Shown here in pieces: positions 42,659-51,295 of a stretch of DNA of 64,000 nucleotides. The stretch is from NCBI GenBank assembly GCA_041649015.1, contig JBAZNU010000006.1:1-64000 (forward strand). Direction: 5' to 3'. The notes below the pieces were generated by a model. The model saw only the letters and a list, made by a program, of their open reading frames with translations, ran no database searches and was not told the DNA's origin. Position 1 is the stretch's first letter. Each line of letters begins with the position of its first letter. Position numbers and translations under genes: made by a program. The DNA is from Ignavibacteria bacterium (GTDB lineage Bacteria; Bacteroidota; Ignavibacteria; Tepidaquicellales; Tepidaquicellaceae).

Positions 42659-43507
42659 CTAAAAATATTTTCGTTTTATATACTTCAGGTAATTTGTAGT
42701 ACTCATTCTGAATGATAAAGGTAAAAAAGAATGAAGATACTGAAAATAATTTACTAAAACACCAGTCCTGTAATTCGGATAATCATTCTTATATACTTTT
42801 ATTAACTTCAGTATTGCCTTAGCAAGTCCTTTTTGATTGCGGAGAGAATTATTTTGTTGAGCCATCTGATAGTAAGCAAAATATTCCTTAAAATTGTAAA
42901 GCTTTCCTTCCTTACCCATTCTTAGGAAAAAATCCCAGTCTTCAGCGAACTCTAATGTTCTATAACCACCAATTTTAAGTGCAGTATCACGCCTGAACAT
43001 TACTGATGGATGAGACATCGGATTTGCATACAATATTTTATTCCTGATTTCAACATCGGTTTCATTCTCAAAGTATCTGTATAATTCATTTTCATTCTCA
43101 TCAATCACAATCACTCCACCACCGATAAGAACATAATCTGCATTCTTTTCGAAAAAATCGAATTGAATTTTTAATTTATTCTTACAACTCCACTGGTCAT
43201 CATCATCAATTCTGGCTATATATTTACCCTTCGCCGTTTTTATTCCATAATTTAAAAATTTTGCTATCCCAGGCTCGGATGTTATTGGTATCCTATGATA
43301 CGTTATCCTCGAATTCCTTCGTGTAATTTCCGCCATCATTTCTTCTGTTCCGTCACTTGATGCGTCGTCAACAACAAGCATTTCCCAATCTGTAAACGAT
43401 TGATTTACCACACTGTCTATCGCTTTTTTTAACCATTTTCGACGATTATACGTTGGTAAAATTATGCTAATAGCTGGTATTTTTGATACAGAATCCTTGT
43501 CCATCAA
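42659..43507 (-). CDS. GT2 family glycosyltransferase
   Basis: This 282-residue GT-A enzyme has ISIILPTYNRRKWLKKAIDS and VVDDASSDGTEEMM. The catalytic motif reads ARIDDDDQWS (about 92-101), and a later AEDWDFFLRMG is visible. There is no membrane helix. It is the 5' gene of the 12-gene minus-strand run. Upstream is a 467-bp gap with an 11-bp array. Donor and acceptor unknown. Confidence 0.9.
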   Translation of the reverse strand: MMDKDSVSKIPAISIILPTYNRRKWLKKAIDSVVNQSFTDWEMLVVDDASSDGTEEMMAEITRRNSRITYHRIPITSEPGIAKFLNYGIKTAKGKYIARIDDDDQWSCKNKLKIQFDFFEKNADYVLIGGGVIVIDENENELYRYFENETDVEIRNKILYANPMSHPSVMFRRDTALKIGGYRTLEFAEDWDFFLRMGKEGKLYNFKEYFAYYQMAQQNNSLRNQKGLAKAILKLIKVYKNDYPNYRTGVLVNYFQYLHSFLPLSFRMSTTNYLKYIKRKYF

Positions 43508-43974
43508 GATTATTTAAGCGGAAATATTATTTTAAAAACAATTTTTAATTTACCCATTTATAAATACTTATTCAACGCAAAACTACTTAAAAATCAGGAT
43601 TTTAAAACTGCTTTACTAGAATAATTGCTTGGCTTTTTTCAATATCAAATTCAAATAAATTCTGTTTAAATTAAGAATTTTTTGAAGAATCAAAGGAACA
43701 AATTGAAAATTTCTTTTATTTTTTAATAATAGGAATGAATTAACTCACGTTTCAAGACATATAATATTTGTAAAAACAGTGTATTACATAATTTGAATGT
43801 ATCTTGAATACAGCCTCAAGACAACTTGAATACATTATAAAATACGTCAAACCTCTGTCATTCTTCAGCATAAAATAGTGTCCTACTATACAATACCTGG
43901 ATCTGCATTATTTTCGCATTCCGTCATCATTCACTCTTGGCTGCTGAATAATTTTCTTACATTATAATTTGATT
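43508..43974. other. 467-bp intergenic gap upstream of the 12-gene run
   Basis: No gene is seen. It separates the two large minus-strand glycan clusters and should hold the promoter of the run starting at 43507. It contains a degenerate 11-bp array (43792-43846), with weaker similar units before it from about 43750. I cannot place a promoter or a terminator with confidence. Confidence 0.5.
43792..43846 (-). repeat. Degenerate 11-bp tandem array (about 5 units)
   Basis: On the plus strand the clearest units are TTTGAATGTAT, CTTGAATACAG and CTTGAATACAT at 43792, 43803 and 43825. Diverged units lie at 43814 and 43836, all in strict 11-bp phase. A related TTTCAAGACAT lies at 43750, out of phase. 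It sits about 285 bp upstream of the gene at 43507. The period is the same as in the other two arrays but the sequence differs. Confidence 0.65.
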
Positions 43975-44985
43975 TTATTTCGTAACGTACTTGCTTCTCA
44001 TATATGATTTTTCCAACAGCTCCATATTCTTTAGCCCCTCAATAAGATTACAAGGTTTGATTATATCATTATTATCAGGAAAAAGTAAAGCCCTTGTTTC
44101 TTTATAAAAGACATCTTCTCCATCAGAATCACAAATAAGCAATTCTGAATCCTTCTGGCTCTTCGCATTCTGCCATCCCCAGCGCTTTCCTGTTATATAT
44201 GTCTGTTTTCCGTAACTTCTATTCCTCCCGTCGACAATTCCATACCCTTCTTCACCGTTCACTTCAATCCTGAAGGTACTTCTCCATTTCACTATTGAAA
44301 TCTGCATGTTAATAATACACCCTTCTCCATTTAAAAACAAATGACATTCCTCCTCAATCCCCGTTTTCCAGAATCCATTCCAGAGCATCCCATTAATAAT
44401 GTCTAAGTTTCCTTTAGTAAATATTCTTGCAAGATCTATAAAATGTATTCCTGGATCAATAAGGCATCCACCTCCGGCTTTTTCAGGATCAAGCTTCCAA
44501 CCGTCTTTAATATTCGGACTCGAACCGTGCCCGAGTACAAAATTAATCGAAATTAACTTCCCGAACTTCCCGGCCAGAGTATCTTTAAGCAGCGCATTCA
44601 CTCCGTCAAAAAACCTGTAATTAAATCCCACCCATACGTCATCCTTGCTTCTGCTCATTTCATATATCTCTTTTGCTTCCTTTAAATTCCTTCCCAGCGG
44701 CTTTTCTATCAGTACATTAATGTTGTTTTCGAGTGATTTTTTCGTTAGCTCAACCGCAGTATCATGCGGCGTCGCAATAAAAATCCAGTCTGGTTTTGCC
44801 TCAATCATCTTTTCAAATGAACCGGTAACATTTACTCCGTATTCTTCAGATAGCGCTTGTATCTCCTTGCTGTACGGATCGAATATGCCCGTAATCTCTA
44901 CATCAAATTCTTCTTTCCTCAATCTGTCCAGAGCGGCAAGCCTCTCCTTGCCAATTAAACCTATGCCTGCAATCTCTATTCTCAT
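43975..44985 (-). CDS. Gfo/Idh/MocA-family sugar oxidoreductase
   Basis: This 336-residue protein has the N-terminal Rossmann motif GIGLIGKERLAAL and the conserved EKPLGRN (Lys about 96) with IFIATPH before it. The C-terminal domain is alpha/beta, with GGCLIDPGIHFIDL. Members oxidise or reduce sugars, often nucleotide sugars, with NAD(P). It overlaps the SDR upstream by 4 bases, so the two probably act on the same sugar. It is the last gene of the polysaccharide cluster. Confidence 0.9.
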   Translation of the reverse strand: MRIEIAGIGLIGKERLAALDRLRKEEFDVEITGIFDPYSKEIQALSEEYGVNVTGSFEKMIEAKPDWIFIATPHDTAVELTKKSLENNINVLIEKPLGRNLKEAKEIYEMSRSKDDVWVGFNYRFFDGVNALLKDTLAGKFGKLISINFVLGHGSSPNIKDGWKLDPEKAGGGCLIDPGIHFIDLARIFTKGNLDIINGMLWNGFWKTGIEEECHLFLNGEGCIINMQISIVKWRSTFRIEVNGEEGYGIVDGRNRSYGKQTYITGKRWGWQNAKSQKDSELLICDSDGEDVFYKETRALLFPDNNDIIKPCNLIEGLKNMELLEKSYMRSKYVTK

Positions 44986-45761
44986 TTTTCTATCCTCCTC
45001 AGTTTAAACATGTCTTTTCCTGAAAGCTGATTTTCTGAATTCAGCAACTTTGGCCATTCGTCCCTCACATGTACAAACGAACCTGAAAAATTACACTTGT
45101 CGGCAAAGATAAACTCCTTTACAAAATTTGTCGGTTCGGAAATATTAACCGTCGTCTTTACCTCTGCACCAAACGAACGCACCTTTTTCAGCATGTCAGT
45201 TTCCACCGCCCCGGGTGCAAGCGCCGCAATCGCAAAATCACCTTTATCCTTTAAAACTTCTGCAAAATTTTCCACGGTCCTTACAACTGCCGTCTTCGAT
45301 GCCGAATAAGCCGAGAATATCGGGTACGCATAAGCTGAACCTCCGCCTGAAAAAGCTACAATCCTCCCGTACTTATTCTCAAGCATTCTCGGAAGAAGCG
45401 CGCCCAGCACATTGAAGTTACCCGTCAGGTTCACATTCATTACCCCGCTCCATTCCCTGGCATTAAAATTCTCAACTTCAAACTTGTCTCCTAAAACCGA
45501 AGCCGCAAGAACAACGCCGATTCTTTTATACGTATTATTCATAAGCCACTTCTTTATTTCTTCCGTGGTTTTATCAAAGTTGACAATATCTGCCTGAATA
45601 CTTTCCGCCTTGGTATATTTCCCTGCCTCCTTCACGGTATCATACACTGATTCAGATTTGGAAATGCAAAGCAGCGGGACTTCATTCTTTGCAATTTCAA
45701 TACAAACAGAACGGCCGATTCCCCTTCCGGCGCCTGTAACTACTACTACATCGGGTTTCAT
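44982..45761 (-). CDS. Short-chain dehydrogenase/reductase
   Basis: This 259-residue classical SDR has the cofactor motif TGAGRGIGRSV (about 10-20), the catalytic Ser region FSGGGSAY, and YSASK (YxxxK). VNLTGNF and PGAVETDM are also typical. In this setting it most likely reduces a keto-sugar together with the Gfo/Idh/MocA protein downstream. Fatty-acid type reductases (FabG) are an alternative, but the neighbours argue against that. Confidence 0.88.
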   Translation of the reverse strand: MKPDVVVVTGAGRGIGRSVCIEIAKNEVPLLCISKSESVYDTVKEAGKYTKAESIQADIVNFDKTTEEIKKWLMNNTYKRIGVVLAASVLGDKFEVENFNAREWSGVMNVNLTGNFNVLGALLPRMLENKYGRIVAFSGGGSAYAYPIFSAYSASKTAVVRTVENFAEVLKDKGDFAIAALAPGAVETDMLKKVRSFGAEVKTTVNISEPTNFVKEFIFADKCNFSGSFVHVRDEWPKLLNSENQLSGKDMFKLRRIEK

Positions 45762-45825
45762 ATGAGTTTATTATGGTTTAAATATGGTTAAAATATAGAA
45801 ACAAATGAAAACAAGAAATTCAATA

Positions 45826-46575
45826 TCAGAGGTACTTGCGCGCTATGATATTGTAAGTCGTATCCTTCTTTAATATCTCTTTCTCGGTTAGTTTTGAAAG
45901 ATACTTTTTATATGATGCAGCCTCCCAGAGATGATGGCAATAAGCATCCTTGTAATCATTGCAATGAACAAATATCCTTCTCAGACTGTACGGATAGTAT
46001 AACGGATAATGAAAACTGTTGTACGGCTCTTTGTGAATTAAATCAGGATGCTTTTTGGCAAGTTCTTTCGGCTTGCTTACCGACATTTCCGACCAGTATT
46101 TGTCGTTACCTTTGGAACGGAAATTCCTGAATTCATCGTACCAGAGTTTAAGGAATTCGGAATCCTTATTGGCAAGTATCACGCCGTTGCAAAGCCCCAT
46201 CTTTCGCCATCTCCCCTGCTTTCCCAGAACCATGTCGTGCTTTAGAAGATCCGTAAACGGCTTTTTACATATCACATCCATGTCAATATATATCCCGCCT
46301 TGTTCCAAAAGTATCTGAAGCCTTAATACATCCGATTTATGCGCTAAGTGATAAAGCTTCCTGTCAAATACGTATTTAGGCGCTTTCACTTTTACGAGTT
46401 TTACATAAGGCGATATCTTTTCCCAATACTTTCCCTCAGGAGCCCTGTCCGAATAAAAATATATCTTGTCGGGATTATTCAGCATCCTCACTGAATTCAC
46501 CGTTATGCTGTGTGTTAACGGGAACTCAACGTTCTCTTTGTAAAAGTAAATAAGATGAAAAATATTGGGTATCAT
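45826..46575 (-). CDS. DXD-motif glycosyltransferase (GT32-like)
   Basis: This 249-residue protein starts with IPNIFHLIYFYKEN, the typical PKxIHxxW-like start of the family. It has the sugar-binding DXD region QGGIYIDMDVICKKPF (about 92-107) and ends in a His-rich YCHHLWEAASYKKY stretch. Related to Gly_transf_sug (OCH1-like) enzymes. No membrane helix. It is the last glycosyltransferase of the Wzx/Wzy cluster, 7 nt after the GT4 gene. Confidence 0.85.
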   Translation of the reverse strand: MIPNIFHLIYFYKENVEFPLTHSITVNSVRMLNNPDKIYFYSDRAPEGKYWEKISPYVKLVKVKAPKYVFDRKLYHLAHKSDVLRLQILLEQGGIYIDMDVICKKPFTDLLKHDMVLGKQGRWRKMGLCNGVILANKDSEFLKLWYDEFRNFRSKGNDKYWSEMSVSKPKELAKKHPDLIHKEPYNSFHYPLYYPYSLRRIFVHCNDYKDAYCHHLWEAASYKKYLSKLTEKEILKKDTTYNIIARKYL

Positions 46576-46582
46576 GAATTTA

Positions 46583-47686
46583 TCATTTAATCAAATCATA
46601 TACTTCCAGCATTCTGGGAATTGTTTTTTCAATCGTCCACTTATTCCTGAAATCCTTATAAGCTTCTGCAGCAAATCTTTTTCTCAAATCCTCGTCATCT
46701 ATCAATTTCATAATTTTATCCGCCATTAGTTTAATCTCATTTCTTGGAAGAAGAATACCGTTCCTTCCGGTTTCTATTACCTCGCTCTTTCCTCCAACGT
46801 CAGTAGCTATAACAGGTACTCCCGCACTCATTGAATCAAGCAATACATAAGGAATTCCTTCGTACCTTGAAGTAAGAACAAATATGTCAAAATTGCCGAA
46901 TGTCTTTATCTTGTCATGCATATAACCCATCAGAAATACTTTCTTTTCAAGTCCGTACTTTGCAATAAGGTTTTCAAGTTTCTCCTGCAGCTCGCCTGTT
47001 CCCCATATCTCGTACCTGATATTTTTCCCTGTTCCCGACTCTTCAATTATCTTTGCAATTTCCACAAAATTTTCCGGAGCTTTCTGGTAAGTTAATCTGC
47101 ATACCGTGCCAATAACAGTTTCTTCAGTTTCTTCAGTTCTTTCTCTTTCCGCTAAACCGTATATATCTTTCACGCCGTTGTAAACCAGCTTCACTTTTTC
47201 ACGATTATACCCGAACTTGTCCACAAGATAAAATATGTCTCTTTCATTCCCGGATATTGTATAATCAACCAGATACTTTTTAATCGATTCATACCTTACT
47301 TTGAGAAAACCCATGTTCTTTCTCTCTTCCTCAGTAAAATCCAGCCCGTGCTTGTGTTCAATCTTCATTCTCACACCTGTAAGAGAACCTAACAAACACG
47401 GTGCTATTCCGGCCTGTGCATGCACTATGTCAAACTTGTTCTTCGATAGAATCTTAAAAATATTTATTATTCCCTTAAGGTTATAAGGCTTAACGCAGTT
47501 GTCGTTGAAGATATAATATTTAATTCCCAATTCCTTCAGCACTTCAACAATTTGCCCGTAACAAGGCACTGCTACCGAAAATTCATACTTGTTTCTATCT
47601 GAATTCCTGATAAGCTCAAGCACAAAATTCTCTATTCCGCTTATCAGGCTGTTATTTAGCGTCAGCAGTATTTTCAGTTTTCTCAT
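46583..47686 (-). CDS. GT4 family glycosyltransferase
   Basis: This 367-residue GT-B enzyme has the N-terminal ILLTLNNSLISGIENFVLEL, HAQAGIAP and the mid-protein YNGVKD link. The C-terminal donor site reads VLTSRYEGIPYVLLDSMSAGVPVIATDVGG, with the E-x7-E pattern. It overlaps the GT2 gene upstream by 4 bases. Sugar unknown. It resembles GTs of capsule and exopolysaccharide loci. Confidence 0.92.
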   Translation of the reverse strand: MRKLKILLTLNNSLISGIENFVLELIRNSDRNKYEFSVAVPCYGQIVEVLKELGIKYYIFNDNCVKPYNLKGIINIFKILSKNKFDIVHAQAGIAPCLLGSLTGVRMKIEHKHGLDFTEEERKNMGFLKVRYESIKKYLVDYTISGNERDIFYLVDKFGYNREKVKLVYNGVKDIYGLAERERTEETEETVIGTVCRLTYQKAPENFVEIAKIIEESGTGKNIRYEIWGTGELQEKLENLIAKYGLEKKVFLMGYMHDKIKTFGNFDIFVLTSRYEGIPYVLLDSMSAGVPVIATDVGGKSEVIETGRNGILLPRNEIKLMADKIMKLIDDEDLRKRFAAEAYKDFRNKWTIEKTIPRMLEVYDLIK

Positions 47687-48636
47687 CTTTTTATATATTC
47701 AAATTTGCTTGAAGATAAATATTTACTGCTTGCATGTAGGCGTATTACTTTCAGTAACTGCACAAACTTTTGCTTCTTTAAATTCCTGTATTTATTCCAG
47801 AATGGCAAGACTAAGATTCTTAAAATTATACTGCTTATTGAAATTAGTTCTAATATGCTTCTTAAAAATAATCCGTAATTCGATATAAATATCATCTTCC
47901 CCCTGTTTATATGAAAGTAATAAATATCATCCTTCTTTACATCGCTGAATGTAGCCCTTGTGTGGTGTATGTATTTCACTTCGGGAATACAGACATTTTT
48001 CAGGCCGAGCTTATTCTTTACTGAATAGCATAATTCAATATCCTCATAATACATAAAATACTTTTCATTAAAGCCCTTAAGAGCCTTAAAATTATACTTG
48101 CTTATGAAAATAAATGCTCCGTGAAACCAGTCTGTTTCAAAATTGGAATTGGATTTGATTTCATCTCGGGAAAGCAGTTTCCTTATCTTCGCATCATATC
48201 CTGTACCCGCAAACTGGTATATCTCCCATTCTATATCCGGAAATGAATTAAAGCAGTATATGGGCTTGTTGTCAGTATCAACCATTAACCCTGAAACAAT
48301 TCCCGTATCAGGATTTGCTTCCAGGTACTCGTGAAGCAGGTGCAGATTATTTTCGTTTATTAATACGTCAGGATTAATGAACAATAGATATTCGCCTTCA
48401 GCAAATTCCGAAGCTTTATTATTTCCCGTTGCAAACCCCTCGTTGCTTTCAAACTCAAGAATCTTTACGAACGGATACTTTTTCCCGATTTCCCGGAATG
48501 ATTTTTCCGGGGAATTATTATCGGCAAGTATCACTTCATATTCATCAAGCGGGATATTCCTGGCTAATGATCCCACAAGCTCTTCCGCATAAGCAGCGGT
48601 ATTGTAATTCAATATTATTATTGAAGTTTTAACCAT
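47683..48636 (-). CDS. GT2 glycosyltransferase, rhamnosyltransferase-like
   Basis: This 317-residue GT-A enzyme has TSIIILNYNTAAYAEELVGS, LADNNSPEKS and LFINPDVLINENN (the DxD place). KYFMYYEDIELCYSVKNKLG is the region used by WbbL/RfbF-like transferases. A hydrophobic stretch near residues 250-285 may bind the membrane. It is close in type to the GT2 half of the fusion at 34687-36630. It overlaps the neighbours by 4 and 8 bases. Confidence 0.9.
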   Translation of the reverse strand: MVKTSIIILNYNTAAYAEELVGSLARNIPLDEYEVILADNNSPEKSFREIGKKYPFVKILEFESNEGFATGNNKASEFAEGEYLLFINPDVLINENNLHLLHEYLEANPDTGIVSGLMVDTDNKPIYCFNSFPDIEWEIYQFAGTGYDAKIRKLLSRDEIKSNSNFETDWFHGAFIFISKYNFKALKGFNEKYFMYYEDIELCYSVKNKLGLKNVCIPEVKYIHHTRATFSDVKKDDIYYFHINRGKMIFISNYGLFLRSILELISISSIILRILVLPFWNKYRNLKKQKFVQLLKVIRLHASSKYLSSSKFEYIKR

Positions 48637-49765
48637 TCCTGAATAATATGCGTTCGTGTTCTTTTAAATAGTAATTAAAACTGAAATATTTGTCGTAAGA
48701 ATCTTTCTGGTTATTCGATATGTATTCGCGCAGTTCTTTATTTGCAATAATTTCATCTATAAGTTCCCTTAACTTATTAACATCATTTTCATTAAAAAGA
48801 AATCCGTTATAACCGTCTTTTAAAACCTCAAGCGCAACGCCTGTCCTTGTAGATATTACGGGAACCCTGAAGTATAACCCCTCTGCAATTACTAACGACA
48901 TTCCTTCATGTTTAGACGTAACGACTAAAAGATCGGAATTGCATTCCATATCCAGCGCCTGCTTTTTACTGACTTCTCCCTCAAAAATAATCTTGATATT
49001 CCCTTTTGGCAGCGATTTGGCAAGTGTTTGTAATTTCTCGAAATAAGCTTTATCCTCAATCCTTCCGATAAAACTAACCTTTACATTTGATTCTGTCTTT
49101 AATCCTGCCGCAGCTTTTATCAGCAATTCCTGATTTTTGATAGGTGTTATTACTCCTGAATTCACAATTACAAACTCATTATCACTCCTGGAAGTATTTC
49201 TGCTTATCCCGGCCAAATCATCATCCGCAATTGAAGATCTTATGATGCTTACTTCTTTTCCCTTAAAATCATCCTTAACAATGTTTCGTATAAACTCCGA
49301 AATAACGATTACGTCATTGCTTGTCTTTCTGTAATATGAATTTATGACTCTCCTCACATAACCAGGATGTATTACCTCTTTAATTGAAAGTGTATAAGGA
49401 ATATTCATTATGCCTAACGCCAGGATTTCCGATAAGCACGCTGATGAATTCACGAAACAAGCGTCAAAATTATTCTTTATTCTGTTTAAGAATGGAAACA
49501 AAATCGTGAATTTCTGTATTGTAATATAAGAGAAATACAGATACTTCCTTAAATTAAATTCATTAAACGGAAAAATATTATCAGGCAATACAAGAAATTC
49601 ATTAGATAGTTTTTTGAAATAATCAGCCTTATGGCCATCAGGAAATACAGAATACACATAATATCCCTGATTATGAAAATACTCTAAAAGTCTTTGAAAA
49701 TCCCACTCTCCGCCGCCTGTCTTATTTGAAGAATGTGAAATCATTAATATTGTTTTTTTCTTCAT
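48629..49765 (-). CDS. GT4 family glycosyltransferase
   Basis: This 378-residue GT-B enzyme starts with ILMISHSSNKTGGGEWDFQRLL (acceptor loop GGGE). In the C-terminal half it carries NSGVITPIKNQELLIKAA and VVTSKHEGMSLVIAEGLYFRVPVISTRTG. A run of aromatic and basic residues in the N-half suggests peripheral membrane contact. It follows the flippase gene after a 54-nt gap. Confidence 0.92.
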   Translation of the reverse strand: MKKKTILMISHSSNKTGGGEWDFQRLLEYFHNQGYYVYSVFPDGHKADYFKKLSNEFLVLPDNIFPFNEFNLRKYLYFSYITIQKFTILFPFLNRIKNNFDACFVNSSACLSEILALGIMNIPYTLSIKEVIHPGYVRRVINSYYRKTSNDVIVISEFIRNIVKDDFKGKEVSIIRSSIADDDLAGISRNTSRSDNEFVIVNSGVITPIKNQELLIKAAAGLKTESNVKVSFIGRIEDKAYFEKLQTLAKSLPKGNIKIIFEGEVSKKQALDMECNSDLLVVTSKHEGMSLVIAEGLYFRVPVISTRTGVALEVLKDGYNGFLFNENDVNKLRELIDEIIANKELREYISNNQKDSYDKYFSFNYYLKEHERILFRNG

Positions 49766-49819
49766 CCGGCTAAAGATATTTCTATTGTTGATGAATCAGC
49801 AATGATATTAACCATCACA

Positions 49820-51292
49820 TCATTTATATTTATTAATATAATCATAAATCATTTTCTTAGATTTATACATCTCTTCCTTATTCACCGAAAGTAAAAACCA
49901 AATAACTATAATAAAAGGAGTCGCATAATAAGATAATTCCCTGTTGATATTAGAAAGATATGAAACTGCCGTTAATGAAAGAATCGTATACAAAAAAGTC
50001 AAAGTAATAATCCTGTTTGCCGAATAACCTATAGAATTCCTCGAATAAACAAAATACATCAGGAAGTGCATCCCGAAAGACATTGCATATGCGTACGAAA
50101 CATAAATTAAGGGCATATTCAGTATTGCAACAAATATGTAAACCGATGAAATGAATATTGTATTAAAAATAACGTCTATTATAATTATCTGCTTGATTTT
50201 TCTCCTCGGAATAAGCCAAAGACCGAAAAGCGCAGCCCCTACCCTGAATAAGTCACCGATAAATTGAGGAACAAATAGACTTGTCGTTCCGGAAAAATTC
50301 TTGCTGAAAAGCAATGATACAAGAATATCCCTGTAACCAAGAAATATCAGCATCATCGGAGTTATTATCAGTAGAAGAAACCTCAGGTTGTTGCTGAGCT
50401 CAGAGTTAATAGCATCATTATCGCTGCATTCGGCAAGCTTAGGCAGTGAATAATTCGTCAGAAATATGTAAATAATACTGAAATAAGTAATTGATACCGA
50501 TAAAACTGACTGATAAAGTCCGTTTTGCTCATAACCGTACTCCGAGATCAGGATTTTACGAATAAGTATAATGATCCCCTGATGTATTAAAGATGATGAC
50601 AATGATATAAGCCCGACTTTAAATATCAGGCTTTTCTCTTCACTGCTTGGTAAAAACGAGGTTCTCTTAATATACTTTTTAATTATATCCTTGCAGAATA
50701 TTATAAAAAGCAACATGGGTAATATACCGAATACAAGAAGGTAAATACCAACTCCGGTCATATTCCAGAAATATACCAGCGGTATTAAAATAAGAATTGA
50801 AGCTATGTTAGTTATAACACTGATATTAACAATAGTATTAATTCTCTTAAAGCTTCTGAGAAATGCTTCCATGATAGAATAAAGTATCGTGAAAGGAGCC
50901 GAAATGAAAATAATGATAAGAAAATAATAAAATGCCCCGTCATCAACGAGAAAATCTGATATATATCCCGAAAATAGTATAACTAATACCGATAGGACTA
51001 CTGAAAGCAACAATATCCGCAAAGTAATATACCTAAAATAATAAGCAATTTTACTTTCGGACTCTTCAGTACCCTCCGAATGCAGCTTTGATATTTCTGA
51101 TGTTGTTGATACAGGCACTCCTAAATTTGTAACGGATGTAAACAGCAAGAAAAAATTATAAAGCTGGGAAATAATTCCGAATCCAACAGGTCCGAGAAAG
51201 ATTGCATAAAGCTTAATCCTCAATATAGATGCCGCTGTTCCTGTAATAACCGATAAGCTGAGCCTGGAACTTATTTTAATTAATTTAAGAAT
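49820..51292 (-). CDS. wzx: Wzx-type polysaccharide flippase (MOP superfamily), start codon unclear
   Basis: The flippase moves lipid-linked repeat units across the inner membrane. It has about 12 to 14 helices and family features AIFLGPVGFGIISQLYN and NLGVPVSTT. A TTG at 51223 gives 467 residues but cuts off the first helix. Upstream in frame the text KLIKISSRLSLSVITGTAAS matches the usual Wzx N-terminus. The only possible starts there are non-standard, such as ATT at 51292, right after the TAA of the polymerase gene; that form has 490 residues. I annotate the longer form. Either an unusual start or re-initiation after the upstream stop is needed. Confidence 0.75.
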   Translation of the reverse strand: MLKLIKISSRLSLSVITGTAASILRIKLYAIFLGPVGFGIISQLYNFFLLFTSVTNLGVPVSTTSEISKLHSEGTEESESKIAYYFRYITLRILLLSVVLSVLVILFSGYISDFLVDDGAFYYFLIIIFISAPFTILYSIMEAFLRSFKRINTIVNISVITNIASILILIPLVYFWNMTGVGIYLLVFGILPMLLFIIFCKDIIKKYIKRTSFLPSSEEKSLIFKVGLISLSSSLIHQGIIILIRKILISEYGYEQNGLYQSVLSVSITYFSIIYIFLTNYSLPKLAECSDNDAINSELSNNLRFLLLIITPMMLIFLGYRDILVSLLFSKNFSGTTSLFVPQFIGDLFRVGAALFGLWLIPRRKIKQIIIIDVIFNTIFISSVYIFVAILNMPLIYVSYAYAMSFGMHFLMYFVYSRNSIGYSANRIITLTFLYTILSLTAVSYLSNINRELSYYATPFIIVIWFLLSVNKEEMYKSKKMIYDYINKYK

Positions 51293-51295
51293 GAC

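Noticed and set aside
43508..43974. Possible tRNA or small RNA in the gap between the two glycan clusters
   Set aside because: No cloverleaf or stable hairpin was found by eye; the only structure is the 11-bp array.
44399..45597. Several plus-strand open frames of 60 to 120 codons opposite the oxidoreductase genes
   Set aside because: They mirror coding sequence on the other strand and give no recognisable protein.
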